Positions 1-7,390 of a DNA stretch of 12,816 nucleotides are shown here, piece by piece. The DNA comes from Desulfobacteraceae bacterium (GTDB lineage Bacteria > Desulfobacterota > DSM-4660 > Desulfatiglandales > Desulfatiglandaceae), in contig DQZA01000170.1 of assembly GCA_011042035.1 (NCBI GenBank), positions 1-12,816 of the forward strand, in the 5' to 3' direction. The notes below the pieces were generated by a model. The model was not told the origin of the DNA. It saw only the letters and a program-made list of their open reading frames with translations, and made no database searches. The position numbers and the translations under genes were made by a program. The first letter of the stretch is position 1. Each line of letters starts with the position of its first letter.

Positions 1-1103
1 CTTGATAAGGCCTCCAGGGCGCGCGCGAATCGCCTATAGCGTTTCAATTTTCTCGAAGAAGCTGCAAAGGTGCTACCCAAATGATTCTTGTTATGAACAC
101 CGAGTTGGTAACAGGCCTCTGCCGCAGCGATCTTTCCTTCTTCAATGGCCGCTAGATAGCCTTTGATAGTAAGGCAATCACCAGCCACAAACACCCCTGG
201 TCTTGTGGTTTCCATATTGCCGTTCAGTTTGGGTCTCCAGTAGCCAAGTTCTTCGTCAAAAACATGGGCACACCCGCAAAGCCTGGTTAGATCCAGAGAC
301 GGGATAAGGCCAAGACCATAGCCAACGCAATCCGCATTTATCTGCCTCTCGGAGCCTTTCACAGGCTTATGGCATTTATCCAGTTTTACTATGGTGACAC
401 TCTCAACCCCATCAGTTCCATCTATTCTTGAAACGGCATGGGAGAAATAGGTAGGTATCCTGTTCACCTTAATGTTGATCAGGTATCTCAATCCGGATTT
501 CAATAAAGAGTAACTGGCAGATGTGAAAATGCCCGGGAGCCCCCCCACCATTTGCATGGGAGAGGCAATATTAATTATGCCCTCAATTGATCCGCCCGCC
601 TTAAGCAAATGGTAGGCCAGGACTAGCTGCAGAGGGCCGGATCCCGCGATCAGGATTCTCTTGCCAGGCACAATACCCTTCTTGGCAAGCTTGTTCATAC
701 CACCCAGGGAAAATACCCCTGGAAGGGTCCAGCCTGAAAAGGGGAGGGATCGTTCTAAGGCACCTATGGAGATGATGATCTTCTTGGCCCTTATTTCTAG
801 GGGTTTGGCGCCCGATATCTCTTTTCGGCAAAGGCCCAGTGTATATTCACCCTGGATGTTCCAGACCTCTGTTTCCGAGAAGATGAATATCCTGTCTTTG
901 AAATGCCCCATTCCACGAAACAGTCGGTTTCTTATTTTCCTCTCTGATCCTTCAAGATAATTGACAGGGTACGCAAAGACCTTGCCGCCTGGCAGGGGGC
1001 TATCGTCTATTAAAGCCACCGATACACCCAGGGCAGCGGACTCTATGGCCGCCGAAATTCCAGCAGGGCCTGCCCCGATTACGGCCACATCGAATTCTTG
1101 CAT
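1..1103 (-). CDS. FAD/NAD(P)-dependent dehydrogenase, alpha subunit of probable D-hydroxyproline dehydrogenase (3' end cut by window)
   Basis: This gene is open from an ATG at 1103 to the window edge (367 codons plus 2 bases, no stop), so its C-terminus is missing. The N-terminus carries the FAD dinucleotide-binding motif VIGAGPAG (residues 7-14). It also has the signature GALERSLPFSGWTLPGV, a second nucleotide-binding motif IAGSGPL, and a late VFVAGDC segment that closes the FAD site. This set is typical of the HcnA/SoxA-like large subunit of multi-subunit imino-acid and amino-acid dehydrogenases such as the LhpBEF and HcnABC types. Relatives usually carry a cysteine-rich [2Fe-2S] BFD-like domain at the C-terminus; here it would lie beyond the left edge. 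The ATG overlaps the stop of the [2Fe-2S] gene by one base (TGATG), with GAGGG 7 bases upstream, so translation is probably coupled. Family assignment is firm; the D-hydroxyproline substrate is inferred from neighbours. Confidence 0.85.
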   Translation of the reverse strand, partial: MQEFDVAVIGAGPAGISAAIESAALGVSVALIDDSPLPGGKVFAYPVNYLEGSERKIRNRLFRGMGHFKDRIFIFSETEVWNIQGEYTLGLCRKEISGAKPLEIRAKKIIISIGALERSLPFSGWTLPGVFSLGGMNKLAKKGIVPGKRILIAGSGPLQLVLAYHLLKAGGSIEGIINIASPMQMVGGLPGIFTSASYSLLKSGLRYLINIKVNRIPTYFSHAVSRIDGTDGVESVTIVKLDKCHKPVKGSERQINADCVGYGLGLIPSLDLTRLCGCAHVFDEELGYWRPKLNGNMETTRPGVFVAGDCLTIKGYLAAIEEGKIAAAEACYQLGVHNKNHLGSTFAASSRKLKRYRRFARALEALS

Positions 1104-1414
1104 CACTCCACCCTCATGAGGGATTCATCCTGAGTGAGCACCTTGCATCCTGGCGTTGCAGGTGTCATACATGTACGCACATTAGGAATACCATTTACTA
1201 TCATCCTGCACTCGTAACAGATACCCATCCCACAATAGGGCCCCCGGGGGGAGCCATTCCTAGTCCTGCGAAACACCTTGAGGCCATTGGCTAGCATTGC
1301 CTCGGCAATTGTCTGCCCGGCGTGGGCGACAATGTTCTTGCCATTCACCTCAATCGTAAAGACCTCAGGATGCTCCTCTCTTTTATGGCAATGTTGATCA
1401 GCTTTCGCACACAT
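1103..1414 (-). CDS. (2Fe-2S)-binding small subunit of probable D-hydroxyproline dehydrogenase (beta subunit)
   Basis: This 103-residue protein has a plant-ferredoxin-like fold of the Fer2_4 type. Four cysteines sit in the family pattern: C61, C66 and C69 in PYCGMGICYEC, then C82 in NVRTCMTP, as expected for one [2Fe-2S] cluster. The match to HcnB-like and LhpBEF-type small subunits is clear, including PRGPYCGMG and TCMTPATPG. It would pass electrons from the flavin subunits within the dehydrogenase complex. The ATG at 1414 lies inside the end of the upstream DAO-type gene (17-base overlap) with AAGGA about 10 bases upstream. The stop overlaps the alpha-subunit start, so the three subunits are translationally coupled. 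The first 15 residues (with C2, H8, C9 and H10) precede the ferredoxin fold and are not a family feature. A shorter start cannot be excluded, but no better one is evident. Confidence 0.9.
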   Translation of the reverse strand: MCAKADQHCHKREEHPEVFTIEVNGKNIVAHAGQTIAEAMLANGLKVFRRTRNGSPRGPYCGMGICYECRMIVNGIPNVRTCMTPATPGCKVLTQDESLMRVE

Positions 1415-2600
1415 CTTTTTTTCTTCCTTGAAAACGAGCTAAGCTCAAAGGGCTAATGTCTATGGCCAGGGATTGGTCGCAAATCATCTGTGCTATCAAC
1501 TTTCCAGTGATGAGTGACAGCCCGATGCCATCCCCTTCATGACCTGCTGCCACGTAAAATCCAGGGATTTCTGTTCTTGATATGATAGGAAGGTGGTCGG
1601 GGGTATACGGCCTGAGCCCGGCATAGCTTCTGATGATATTTATGTCCTTGATGGCAGGGAAAAAACGGATAGCCCTCTGTGCAATTGCTCGCAATACCCT
1701 GATATCACATGAGGTATCCATTCCAACAAAACGTCGACTGCTTCCTATCAAAAAGTTTTGTGCCTCGGTTGGCTCAAAAACAAGGGCTACGCCAAATTCC
1801 TCCATTTCAGGGGATACATTTCGTACATAGGATCTGTTCCCGAATTTCGCCATCATATAACCAAATTCCATGACCTTTCTAGAGGCTACCGGGAAGGCAC
1901 GCTCCGAGACAAGCATTTGTCCCTGCCTGGGCGTTATGGGGATGTTTAGGCCCACCATCTTACCGATGGTTGGGGCCCACACGCCTGCTGCATTGACAAC
2001 GTTCTTGGTGATAATCTCGGCATCAGGCGTGATCACCTTATGGATGCTTGTTTTATTATCCGTCTCTATCTTAACCACGGGACTATATGTGCTAATCCTG
2101 GCTCCCCGTTTTTTTGCTTCATGAAGGAGCCCGTATGCCAAGCCCATCGGATAGAGGGAACCGTCGCATGTTGTTTCCATGCCACCTACAATGTCCTTGG
2201 CCAAAGCCGGTTCCATGTCAAGGGCTTCTTTCCGATCTAACATCCTAGCAGGAATTCCTTCAGCGGCTAACCGTCCACAAAACCTTGTTGCCGCCTCCAT
2301 TTCCTCTTCATTTTCAATGATCAGCAGGCTGCCTTTTTGGGTCCAGCCTATATCGTAATCCAGTTGGCTCGCTACTTGAGGAAACAGGTCTAGGCTTAAT
2401 TTCGCCAACTGGGAATCAAAACCGGGCTCTTTGTCGCAAACAACCACATCTCCCTCGCACCTGCCCGATGTTCCCGAAGCAATGGCCCCTCTTTCCACGA
2501 GGATGACCTCAACATGGTTGAGTGCAAGAAAGTATGTAACTGCAGATCCAATTACGCCACCGCCTATGACGACAGCTTCTACAGATTTCTTGGTGCCCAT
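1398..2600 (-). CDS. FAD-dependent oxidoreductase, DAO family; probable gamma (catalytic) subunit of D-hydroxyproline dehydrogenase
   Basis: The 400-residue protein is full length for the glycine/D-amino-acid oxidase (DAO) family. It starts with a Rossmann FAD motif VVIGGGVIG (residues 10-18), the acidic end of beta-2 at E36, then SGTSGRCEGD, which packs near the flavin. The C-terminal half has the usual PDHLPIIS and FYVAAGHEGDGIGLS segments, which complete the FAD site. In HcnABC/LhpBEF-type enzymes this subunit oxidises the D-imino acid to the cyclic imine, here presumably D-hydroxyproline to pyrroline-4-hydroxy-2-carboxylate. The start is ATG at 2600 with AAGG 7 bases upstream. The end overlaps the [2Fe-2S] gene. 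A 70-base gap with no obvious terminator separates it from the DapA-like gene upstream. The lack of a signal peptide points to the cytoplasm or inner face of the membrane. Other DAO substrates such as sarcosine, D-proline or glycine are possible; the epimerase and deaminase genes favour hydroxyproline. Confidence 0.87.
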   Translation of the reverse strand: MGTKKSVEAVVIGGGVIGSAVTYFLALNHVEVILVERGAIASGTSGRCEGDVVVCDKEPGFDSQLAKLSLDLFPQVASQLDYDIGWTQKGSLLIIENEEEMEAATRFCGRLAAEGIPARMLDRKEALDMEPALAKDIVGGMETTCDGSLYPMGLAYGLLHEAKKRGARISTYSPVVKIETDNKTSIHKVITPDAEIITKNVVNAAGVWAPTIGKMVGLNIPITPRQGQMLVSERAFPVASRKVMEFGYMMAKFGNRSYVRNVSPEMEEFGVALVFEPTEAQNFLIGSSRRFVGMDTSCDIRVLRAIAQRAIRFFPAIKDINIIRSYAGLRPYTPDHLPIISRTEIPGFYVAAGHEGDGIGLSLITGKLIAQMICDQSLAIDISPLSLARFQGRKKDVCES

Positions 2601-2670
2601 GGTATATCCTTAAGGGGGAATCATACTAAATGGGTTTGAAGGCACATAATGCGTTGGCGAGCAGACTCAC

Positions 2671-3552
2671 CTAAACCAGACCAAAACCTGCCAACATATT
2701 GTTCAGGGCAGTCTTTTCTTGCTCATTGAGGGGGAGAAGCGGTTTCCTTGGATATCCTCCCGCAAGCCCAATCTGGTTCATGGCCGCTTTTACTTTTGAA
2801 ATGAGCTGCCCTTCTTCCAGGTAACTCAGCAAGGGCAACATCTTAAAAAAGGCTTCCCTGGCCTTATCCAATTGGCCGCTGTCTAGCAGATTGAACAACT
2901 CAACGGATTCCCGAGGCATAAAATTGGCAATAGGGGCCACCCAGCCGCTGCATCCCAGTAACACACTTTCATAGATAAGGTCATCGCAGCCACACCAGAC
3001 ATCTATGTTATTCCCGCAGCCATGCATTATCTCGTGGATCCTTTTGACATCTCCTGTGCTTTCCTTGATGTATTGAATATTTTTGAATTCAGAGAGTTTT
3101 TCTACAGTGCTAGCCAGGAGGTCCACACCCGAATACCATGGGTTATTGTAAAGCATAATCGGTATATCAACACTTTCCGAGATGGCCTTGTAATGCTCGT
3201 AAAGGTCTTCCTGTGTGGGCATCCCATAAAATGGGGTGACAATTATTGCTGCATTTGCGCCAGCATCCTTCGCGTATCTGGTCATTTCGATGGCCTGGCG
3301 GGTGGAATTGGCAGCGGTTCCGGCAATCACCGGTACCCGCCCGTTTACTTGCTCCACGGTCAGGTCAATAACTCTTTTTTGCTCTTTAAGGGACAGGCTC
3401 GTGAATTCCCCCGTGCTTCCCAGGCAAATGACACCATGTACACCTTCTTGTATGTACCAATCTATATTGGCCCTAAATCCCTGTTCGTCTATGTCCCCTT
3501 CGGGGTTAAAGGGGGTGGCCATCACGGTAAATACGCCTCTTAATTTGCCCAT
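2671..3552 (-). CDS. DapA/N-acetylneuraminate lyase family protein B; probable pyrroline-4-hydroxy-2-carboxylate deaminase
   Basis: The 293-residue protein is the usual length for class I (Schiff-base) TIM-barrel lyases of the dihydrodipicolinate synthase family. It shows the carboxylate-binding GSTGE loop (residues 45-49), the catalytic tyrosine Y135 in MLYNNP, and the Schiff-base lysine K163 in YIKEST. The family includes dihydrodipicolinate synthase, sialate lyase and the deaminase that converts pyrroline-4-hydroxy-2-carboxylate to alpha-ketoglutarate semialdehyde (LhpC/HypD type of the aerobic hydroxyproline pathway). Position between a proline-racemase-family gene and a D-imino-acid dehydrogenase strongly suggests the last. 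The ATG at 3552 has GGAG 9 bases upstream, and this site follows directly on the stop of the racemase-family gene (15-base gap), so the two form a tight pair. The 293-residue and 290-residue DapA-like proteins in this locus are clear paralogs; which one handles which substrate cannot be told from sequence. Confidence 0.85.
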   Translation of the reverse strand: MGKLRGVFTVMATPFNPEGDIDEQGFRANIDWYIQEGVHGVICLGSTGEFTSLSLKEQKRVIDLTVEQVNGRVPVIAGTAANSTRQAIEMTRYAKDAGANAAIIVTPFYGMPTQEDLYEHYKAISESVDIPIMLYNNPWYSGVDLLASTVEKLSEFKNIQYIKESTGDVKRIHEIMHGCGNNIDVWCGCDDLIYESVLLGCSGWVAPIANFMPRESVELFNLLDSGQLDKAREAFFKMLPLLSYLEEGQLISKVKAAMNQIGLAGGYPRKPLLPLNEQEKTALNNMLAGFGLV

Positions 3553-3567
3553 CTTAATTAGCTCCTT

Positions 3568-4575
3568 TCAGGTTAAGAGAAAACCGTTTTTATGGGGATC
3601 CTCTGGGTCAATGACGAACTGGCTCATTGCGGTCACAAAGGCGCTTCCCGTTACCTCAGGGATAACTGCCTTGTATGGTCCCACCTTTGCTTCCTCCACG
3701 GCTCGAGCCACAAAGATACTCCCAATGATACTTTCGTGGACGAATTCTTGGTTCAATTCAAGCTCTCCCTTTGCGTAAAGGGTTGCAACCCTTGCAGAGG
3801 TCCCTGTGCCACAAGGAGAGCGGTCGATGCCACTGTCGGCAAAGAATACCGTATTCTTGAGATTTGCCCCAGGGTTGGTAGGTTCCCCGTAAAATTGTAC
3901 GTGAGTGCATTCGTTTATGAATGGTTTTTCTGGGTGTTGGATATTTACCTGCTTATTAACCGCATCCCTAACTAGTTTTCCTTTTTGGATTATTTCACTG
4001 GCGTTTTCAGGGAGGATCTTGAGGCCGACGGCCTCCGCAGGGAGGATTGCGTAAACATTCCCTCCATATGCCACATCCATTTTGATCCGCCCAAATCCGG
4101 GAACAGTGACCTCAACGTCCTCGGCAAAAACAAAGGATGGAATATTTCTAAAGGTCACTGACTTGGCCTTACCGTTTTCCACGTGTACCTTCACCCGTGT
4201 AAGGCCAGCTGGTGTATCTAGACTTATGTATGTGAAGGGTTCTTCAACCTTTACAATACCGGCTTCGACCAAGGCCGTGCTGACGCCGATGGTATCATGT
4301 CCGCACATGGGCAAATAGCCCCCGGTTTCGATAAAGATAACCCCAATGTCTGCTTCAGGTGTTGTGGGTTCTGTCAGGATGACCCCGGACATCACACTGT
4401 GGCCCCTGGGCTCAAACATCAGGGATGTCCTTACCCAGTCCATATTTTCCTTTAGATAATGCATCTTTTCTACGATGGTCTTACCTGGGATATAGGGGAG
4501 ACCACCAATTATGGTCCTGGTGGGTTCTCCGCCTGTGTGGGTATCAATTGTTGAGAATACTCTACTTATCTTCAT
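3568..4575 (-). CDS. Proline racemase family protein B; probable hydroxyproline 2-epimerase
   Basis: The 335-residue protein is full length for the proline racemase/4-hydroxyproline epimerase family. Both catalytic cysteines are present: C91 in MCGHDTIG and C255 in DRSPCGTGTSA. They act as the two-base pair that removes and re-adds the C-alpha proton. The second cysteine argues against trans-3-hydroxy-L-proline dehydratase, where it is a threonine. The N-terminal HTGGEPTR motif is the canonical form. Expected reaction: trans-4-hydroxy-L-proline to cis-4-hydroxy-D-proline in the cytoplasm. Proline racemase activity is the main alternative, but the DapA-like and D-imino-acid dehydrogenase neighbours favour epimerase. 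ATG at 4575 with GGAGG 10 bases upstream. It follows the first DapA-like gene after 69 bases that contain only a weak 5-bp hairpin (GGGCC/GGCCC), and it is 15 bases ahead of the second DapA-like gene. Confidence 0.87.
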   Translation of the reverse strand: MKISRVFSTIDTHTGGEPTRTIIGGLPYIPGKTIVEKMHYLKENMDWVRTSLMFEPRGHSVMSGVILTEPTTPEADIGVIFIETGGYLPMCGHDTIGVSTALVEAGIVKVEEPFTYISLDTPAGLTRVKVHVENGKAKSVTFRNIPSFVFAEDVEVTVPGFGRIKMDVAYGGNVYAILPAEAVGLKILPENASEIIQKGKLVRDAVNKQVNIQHPEKPFINECTHVQFYGEPTNPGANLKNTVFFADSGIDRSPCGTGTSARVATLYAKGELELNQEFVHESIIGSIFVARAVEEAKVGPYKAVIPEVTGSAFVTAMSQFVIDPEDPHKNGFLLT

Positions 4576-4644
4576 TGGGACGTATCCTCCCTTGTCCTTG
4601 TACTATGATAGATCTGAGGGCCAGAAGCAGGCCCCAATGGCCGT

Positions 4645-5517
4645 CTAAATGCCCAGGGGCTCAAGGGCCTTCTTGAGTTCAGCCATTTCCGTTTCCGTAA
4701 GGGGCAAAACCGGCCTTCGACACGGGCCCACTTTTCTTCCCGATAGGTTGGTGGCTGCCTTGACAGCTGCATTGTAAACGTGGGTCCAGAAGAAGAGATT
4801 GGCAGGGAACATACGTTCCCAAAGCCTTTTGGCCTCATCAAGTTCCCCGGAGGTCACATGATTATAAAGTTCAACCGCCTCCCTTGGCATGGCATTGGGG
4901 GCACCCCATACACAGCCTGGGCATCCAGCAAGAAGGCTGAAAAAGGCAATAGGATCCCCACCGTTAAATACATGCCCTCCGGTGGTAAGCAACTCTTGGA
5001 TGCGGATTATATCACCTGTGCTGTCCTTGATATATTTGATATTGTCTATTTCCATGAGGCGCTTGAAAAAAGGAGGCGTTATATCGATACCCGAATGAAC
5101 GGGGATGTTGTAAACCATTATAGGGATATTAATGGCCTCGGAGATTTTTTCATAATGATAGTATACTCCCTCCATATCAGGGCCCTCAAAATAGGGGGGC
5201 AGAATAAGGAGACAGTCCGCCCCTTCTCCCTCTGCGTGCCTGGCATACTCGATGGCATCAGAGGTATTGATGGCAGATGTTTGGACCATAAAGGCCGCCC
5301 TGCCATTGATATGCTTGGAGGCGATCTCCGTGATTCTTCTCCTCTCATCTGGCCTTAAATACGCAAATTCACCTGTGCCACCGCATACCAGAATTATGTG
5401 AACCCCTGCCTCCAGCATGGAGTCTATGTGGTTTTTTAATGCGGTTTCATCCACCTTCTCACCATCTTCGGTGAAGGGCGTACACAGTGCCACGCAAATT
5501 CCTCTAAGCTCTTTCAA
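4645..5517 (-). CDS. DapA/N-acetylneuraminate lyase family protein A; probable pyrroline-4-hydroxy-2-carboxylate deaminase (TTG start)
   Basis: This 290-residue TIM-barrel lyase carries the GGTGE loop (residues 46-50), catalytic Y136 in MVYNIP and Schiff-base lysine K164 in YIKDST. It is the same family as the downstream copy at 2671-3552, with near-colinear motifs (Y135/K163 there). I chose the TTG at 5517 because a perfect AGGAGG sits 9 bases upstream and because the protein then starts at KELRGICVALCTPF, the normal family N-terminus. A longer reading from another TTG at 5556 would put the AGGAGG inside the gene and add 13 basic residues foreign to the family. The preceding epimerase gene stops 45 bases upstream. 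Likely role: deaminate the product of the D-hydroxyproline dehydrogenase to alpha-ketoglutarate semialdehyde. Another aldolase or lyase activity of this versatile family is possible. Confidence 0.85.
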   Translation of the reverse strand: MKELRGICVALCTPFTEDGEKVDETALKNHIDSMLEAGVHIILVCGGTGEFAYLRPDERRRITEIASKHINGRAAFMVQTSAINTSDAIEYARHAEGEGADCLLILPPYFEGPDMEGVYYHYEKISEAINIPIMVYNIPVHSGIDITPPFFKRLMEIDNIKYIKDSTGDIIRIQELLTTGGHVFNGGDPIAFFSLLAGCPGCVWGAPNAMPREAVELYNHVTSGELDEAKRLWERMFPANLFFWTHVYNAAVKAATNLSGRKVGPCRRPVLPLTETEMAELKKALEPLGI

Positions 5518-5562
5518 TTTCTCTAACCTCCTAGGGAATGATCTTCTTCTATACAATACCGT

Positions 5563-6609
5563 CTATGAGGTTCCAAAGCCGTATGAGTAAGGGCTCTCGG
5601 GTTCGCCGAGGCAAAAACCCCTCTGAAATGGATCTTCGGGATCCACCACGAATCGATGGAAGGCTGTTATATATGCGCTACCCCTAATGCTTGGCACTAC
5701 GGCCTGAAAACCACCCACCCTTGTTTCTGACAACAGCCTCCCACAAAACAGGCTGCCGATTATACTCTCGTGAACGAATTCTTCGCCCAATGCAAGTTGT
5801 CCTTTGGCATACAGGGTGGCCATTTTCGCACTTGTCCCTGTCCCGCACGGGCTCCTATCCATACCCGCAGGGGGCACGACAACGGCATTTTTCATGTGTG
5901 CCTTTGGATTGGTGGAGGACGTAGAAAATTCCACGTAATTCACGCAGTCTATCTCTTGTTGCTCTGGGTGGTGGACCTTGATTTGTTCATTAACAGCCCT
6001 CCAAATCCTTTGGCCTACTTCTATTACTCTTGAGGCCTGATCTTGACGTATGGCCAGTCCCAGGCGGTCTGCATCCAGTATTGCGTAAAAGTTACCCCCG
6101 TAAGCGATATCTACACTTATATCTCCAATTCCCTCTACATGTATGGTCACGTCCTCTTGATAAAGAAATGAAGGTACATTTTCTATGGTGACAGAAATGG
6201 CCTTCCCATTGGCTATTTGTACAGATGCCGTTACCAAACCCGCTGGTGTGTCCAGTAAGATCTCTGTTTCAGGCTCAGAAGGTTGTATTATACCTGTTTC
6301 AACAAGAACAGTGGATACGGCAATGGTTCCATGGCCGCACATTGTGGCATACCCGCTTGGTTCCATGAATATAACGCCGAAGTGGGCCCTTTGGTCGGAA
6401 GGTGGGGTAAGCAGCGCCGCATACATGTTGTTATGCCCCCTGGGTTCATGAACAAGGAGGGTGCGGAGATGGTCGAGGTTGTCCCGCACGTATTTCGATT
6501 TTTCCAGCATTGTTTTGCCTGGTATAAAGGGGATTCCTCCTGTGACTACCCTTTCAGGATTACCCTCCGCATGCACATCAATGGCTGTTATGAGCCTTTG
6601 AAACTTCAT
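5563..6609 (-). CDS. Proline racemase family protein A; probable hydroxyproline 2-epimerase paralog
   Basis: The 348-residue protein aligns without gaps to the other racemase-family protein of this locus as far as the second active-site cysteine. Both catalytic cysteines fall at the same positions: C91 in MCGHGTIA and C255 in DRSPCGTGTSA. A two-cysteine site fits a racemase or epimerase rather than the dehydratase branch. It differs from its partner in the N-terminal motif (HAEGNPER instead of HTGGEPTR, so E15 and N17 replace G15 and E17), in the residue after MCGH (G versus D), and in a C-terminal tail about 13 residues longer. These differences suggest a different substrate preference, for example another hydroxyproline isomer or proline itself. 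That is inference. ATG at 6609 with GAGGG 8 bases upstream; livF ends 41 bases before it, so it is in the transporter operon. Confidence 0.85.
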   Translation of the reverse strand: MKFQRLITAIDVHAEGNPERVVTGGIPFIPGKTMLEKSKYVRDNLDHLRTLLVHEPRGHNNMYAALLTPPSDQRAHFGVIFMEPSGYATMCGHGTIAVSTVLVETGIIQPSEPETEILLDTPAGLVTASVQIANGKAISVTIENVPSFLYQEDVTIHVEGIGDISVDIAYGGNFYAILDADRLGLAIRQDQASRVIEVGQRIWRAVNEQIKVHHPEQQEIDCVNYVEFSTSSTNPKAHMKNAVVVPPAGMDRSPCGTGTSAKMATLYAKGQLALGEEFVHESIIGSLFCGRLLSETRVGGFQAVVPSIRGSAYITAFHRFVVDPEDPFQRGFCLGEPESPYSYGFGTS

Positions 6610-6650
6610 CTCTTAGTCCCTCAATTTAACCTCAGGAAATAGATGGGCAA

Positions 6651-7358
6651 TCAGCCTCCCAAGAATGCCTCCCTTATTTTTTCATCGTCAAGTATAGTAT
6701 TGGCAGGACCCTCGAAGTAGTTTTGTCCCATTACCAAGACATAGCCCCTATCCGAAATGCTCAGAGACCTATGTGCGTCCTGTTCAATTATAAGGATACC
6801 AATCCCTTCCTCATGTAGCCTTTTTATGTGCCTGAAAACCTCTTCAGTAACCTTAGGGGAAAGTCCGGCCGACGGCTCATCCAGCAAGAGCAGGGCAGGC
6901 TCTGTTATTAGTGCCATACTCATGGCGAGCATCTGTCTTTCCCCACCACTCAGTGATTTTGCGCGCTGCGTTTTTCTGTCAGCAAGAATGGGAAAGGCCT
7001 CAAAGGCCCTTTCCATCCCCCTTTTCACCTTTTCTTTATCCTTCGAATATCCACCCATTTCAAGGTTCTCCAGTATCGTCAGAGAAGGGAAGATATTTTC
7101 GAGCTGGGGGACATAGGCTATACCCTTTTCGACCTTCTTGTTTGGCGGCAGCCTGGTTACATCTTCTCCAGAGAAGATTATTTTTCCCTTTCGAGGTATG
7201 AGATACCCCATAATTGTTTTGAACAATGTGGATTTCCCCGCTCCGTTTGGGCCAATTATGGTCACTATTTCATCCTTGTCAACCGTAACTGACGCCCCAT
7301 GTAAGATGTCGGTTTTGCCGTACCCCGATACTATCTCTATTGCTTCCAGTAAAGCCAT
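6651..7358 (-). CDS. livF: Branched-chain amino acid-type ABC transporter ATP-binding protein LivF
   Basis: The 235-residue ATPase has Walker A GPNGAGKST (residues 36-44), the Q-loop PQLENIFPSLT, the ABC signature LSGGERQ, and Walker B LLLLDEPSAGLSP followed by the H-loop region. The SLTILENLEMG stretch and short C-terminus (IREAFLGG) are typical of LivF. It pairs with LivG to power import through LivH and LivM on the inner face of the cytoplasmic membrane. ATG at 7358 has GGAGG 10 bases upstream; livG ends 32 bases before. It is followed by the catabolic genes, so this hydrophobic-amino-acid (HAAT) family transporter likely carries the imino-acid substrate rather than leucine. Confidence 0.95.
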   Translation of the reverse strand: MALLEAIEIVSGYGKTDILHGASVTVDKDEIVTIIGPNGAGKSTLFKTIMGYLIPRKGKIIFSGEDVTRLPPNKKVEKGIAYVPQLENIFPSLTILENLEMGGYSKDKEKVKRGMERAFEAFPILADRKTQRAKSLSGGERQMLAMSMALITEPALLLLDEPSAGLSPKVTEEVFRHIKRLHEEGIGILIIEQDAHRSLSISDRGYVLVMGQNYFEGPANTILDDEKIREAFLGG

Positions 7359-7390
7359 ATACCTAGAGCCTCCTCCGAGATGTAGCCTGA

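Noticed and set aside
661..960. A plus-strand 99-codon frame and a minus-strand 76-codon frame within the left-edge gene
   Set aside because: The alpha-subunit frame runs unbroken from 1103 to the edge with clear FAD motifs, so these are shadows.
3022..3778. Two long plus-strand open frames (3022-3543 and 3236-3778) opposite the DapA-like and epimerase genes
   Set aside because: They lie antisense to well-supported coding genes and their translations show no family motifs.
4576..4644. GGGCC/GGCCC hairpin between the first DapA-like gene and the second epimerase gene as a terminator
   Set aside because: Only five base pairs with a 7-base loop and no U-tract; gene spacing suggests read-through.
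4780..5358. A 192-codon plus-strand open frame opposite the first DapA-like gene
   Set aside because: Antisense shadow of a gene with intact active-site motifs; the translation has no recognisable domain.
2671..5517. Reading the DapA-like genes as lysine-biosynthesis dihydrodipicolinate synthases
   Set aside because: Family motifs alone would allow it, but two copies beside epimerases and a D-imino-acid dehydrogenase point to a catabolic deaminase; kept only as an alternative.
3568..6609. Calling one racemase-family gene a trans-3-hydroxy-L-proline dehydratase
   Set aside because: Both proteins keep the second catalytic cysteine (DRSPCGTGT); the dehydratase branch has threonine there.
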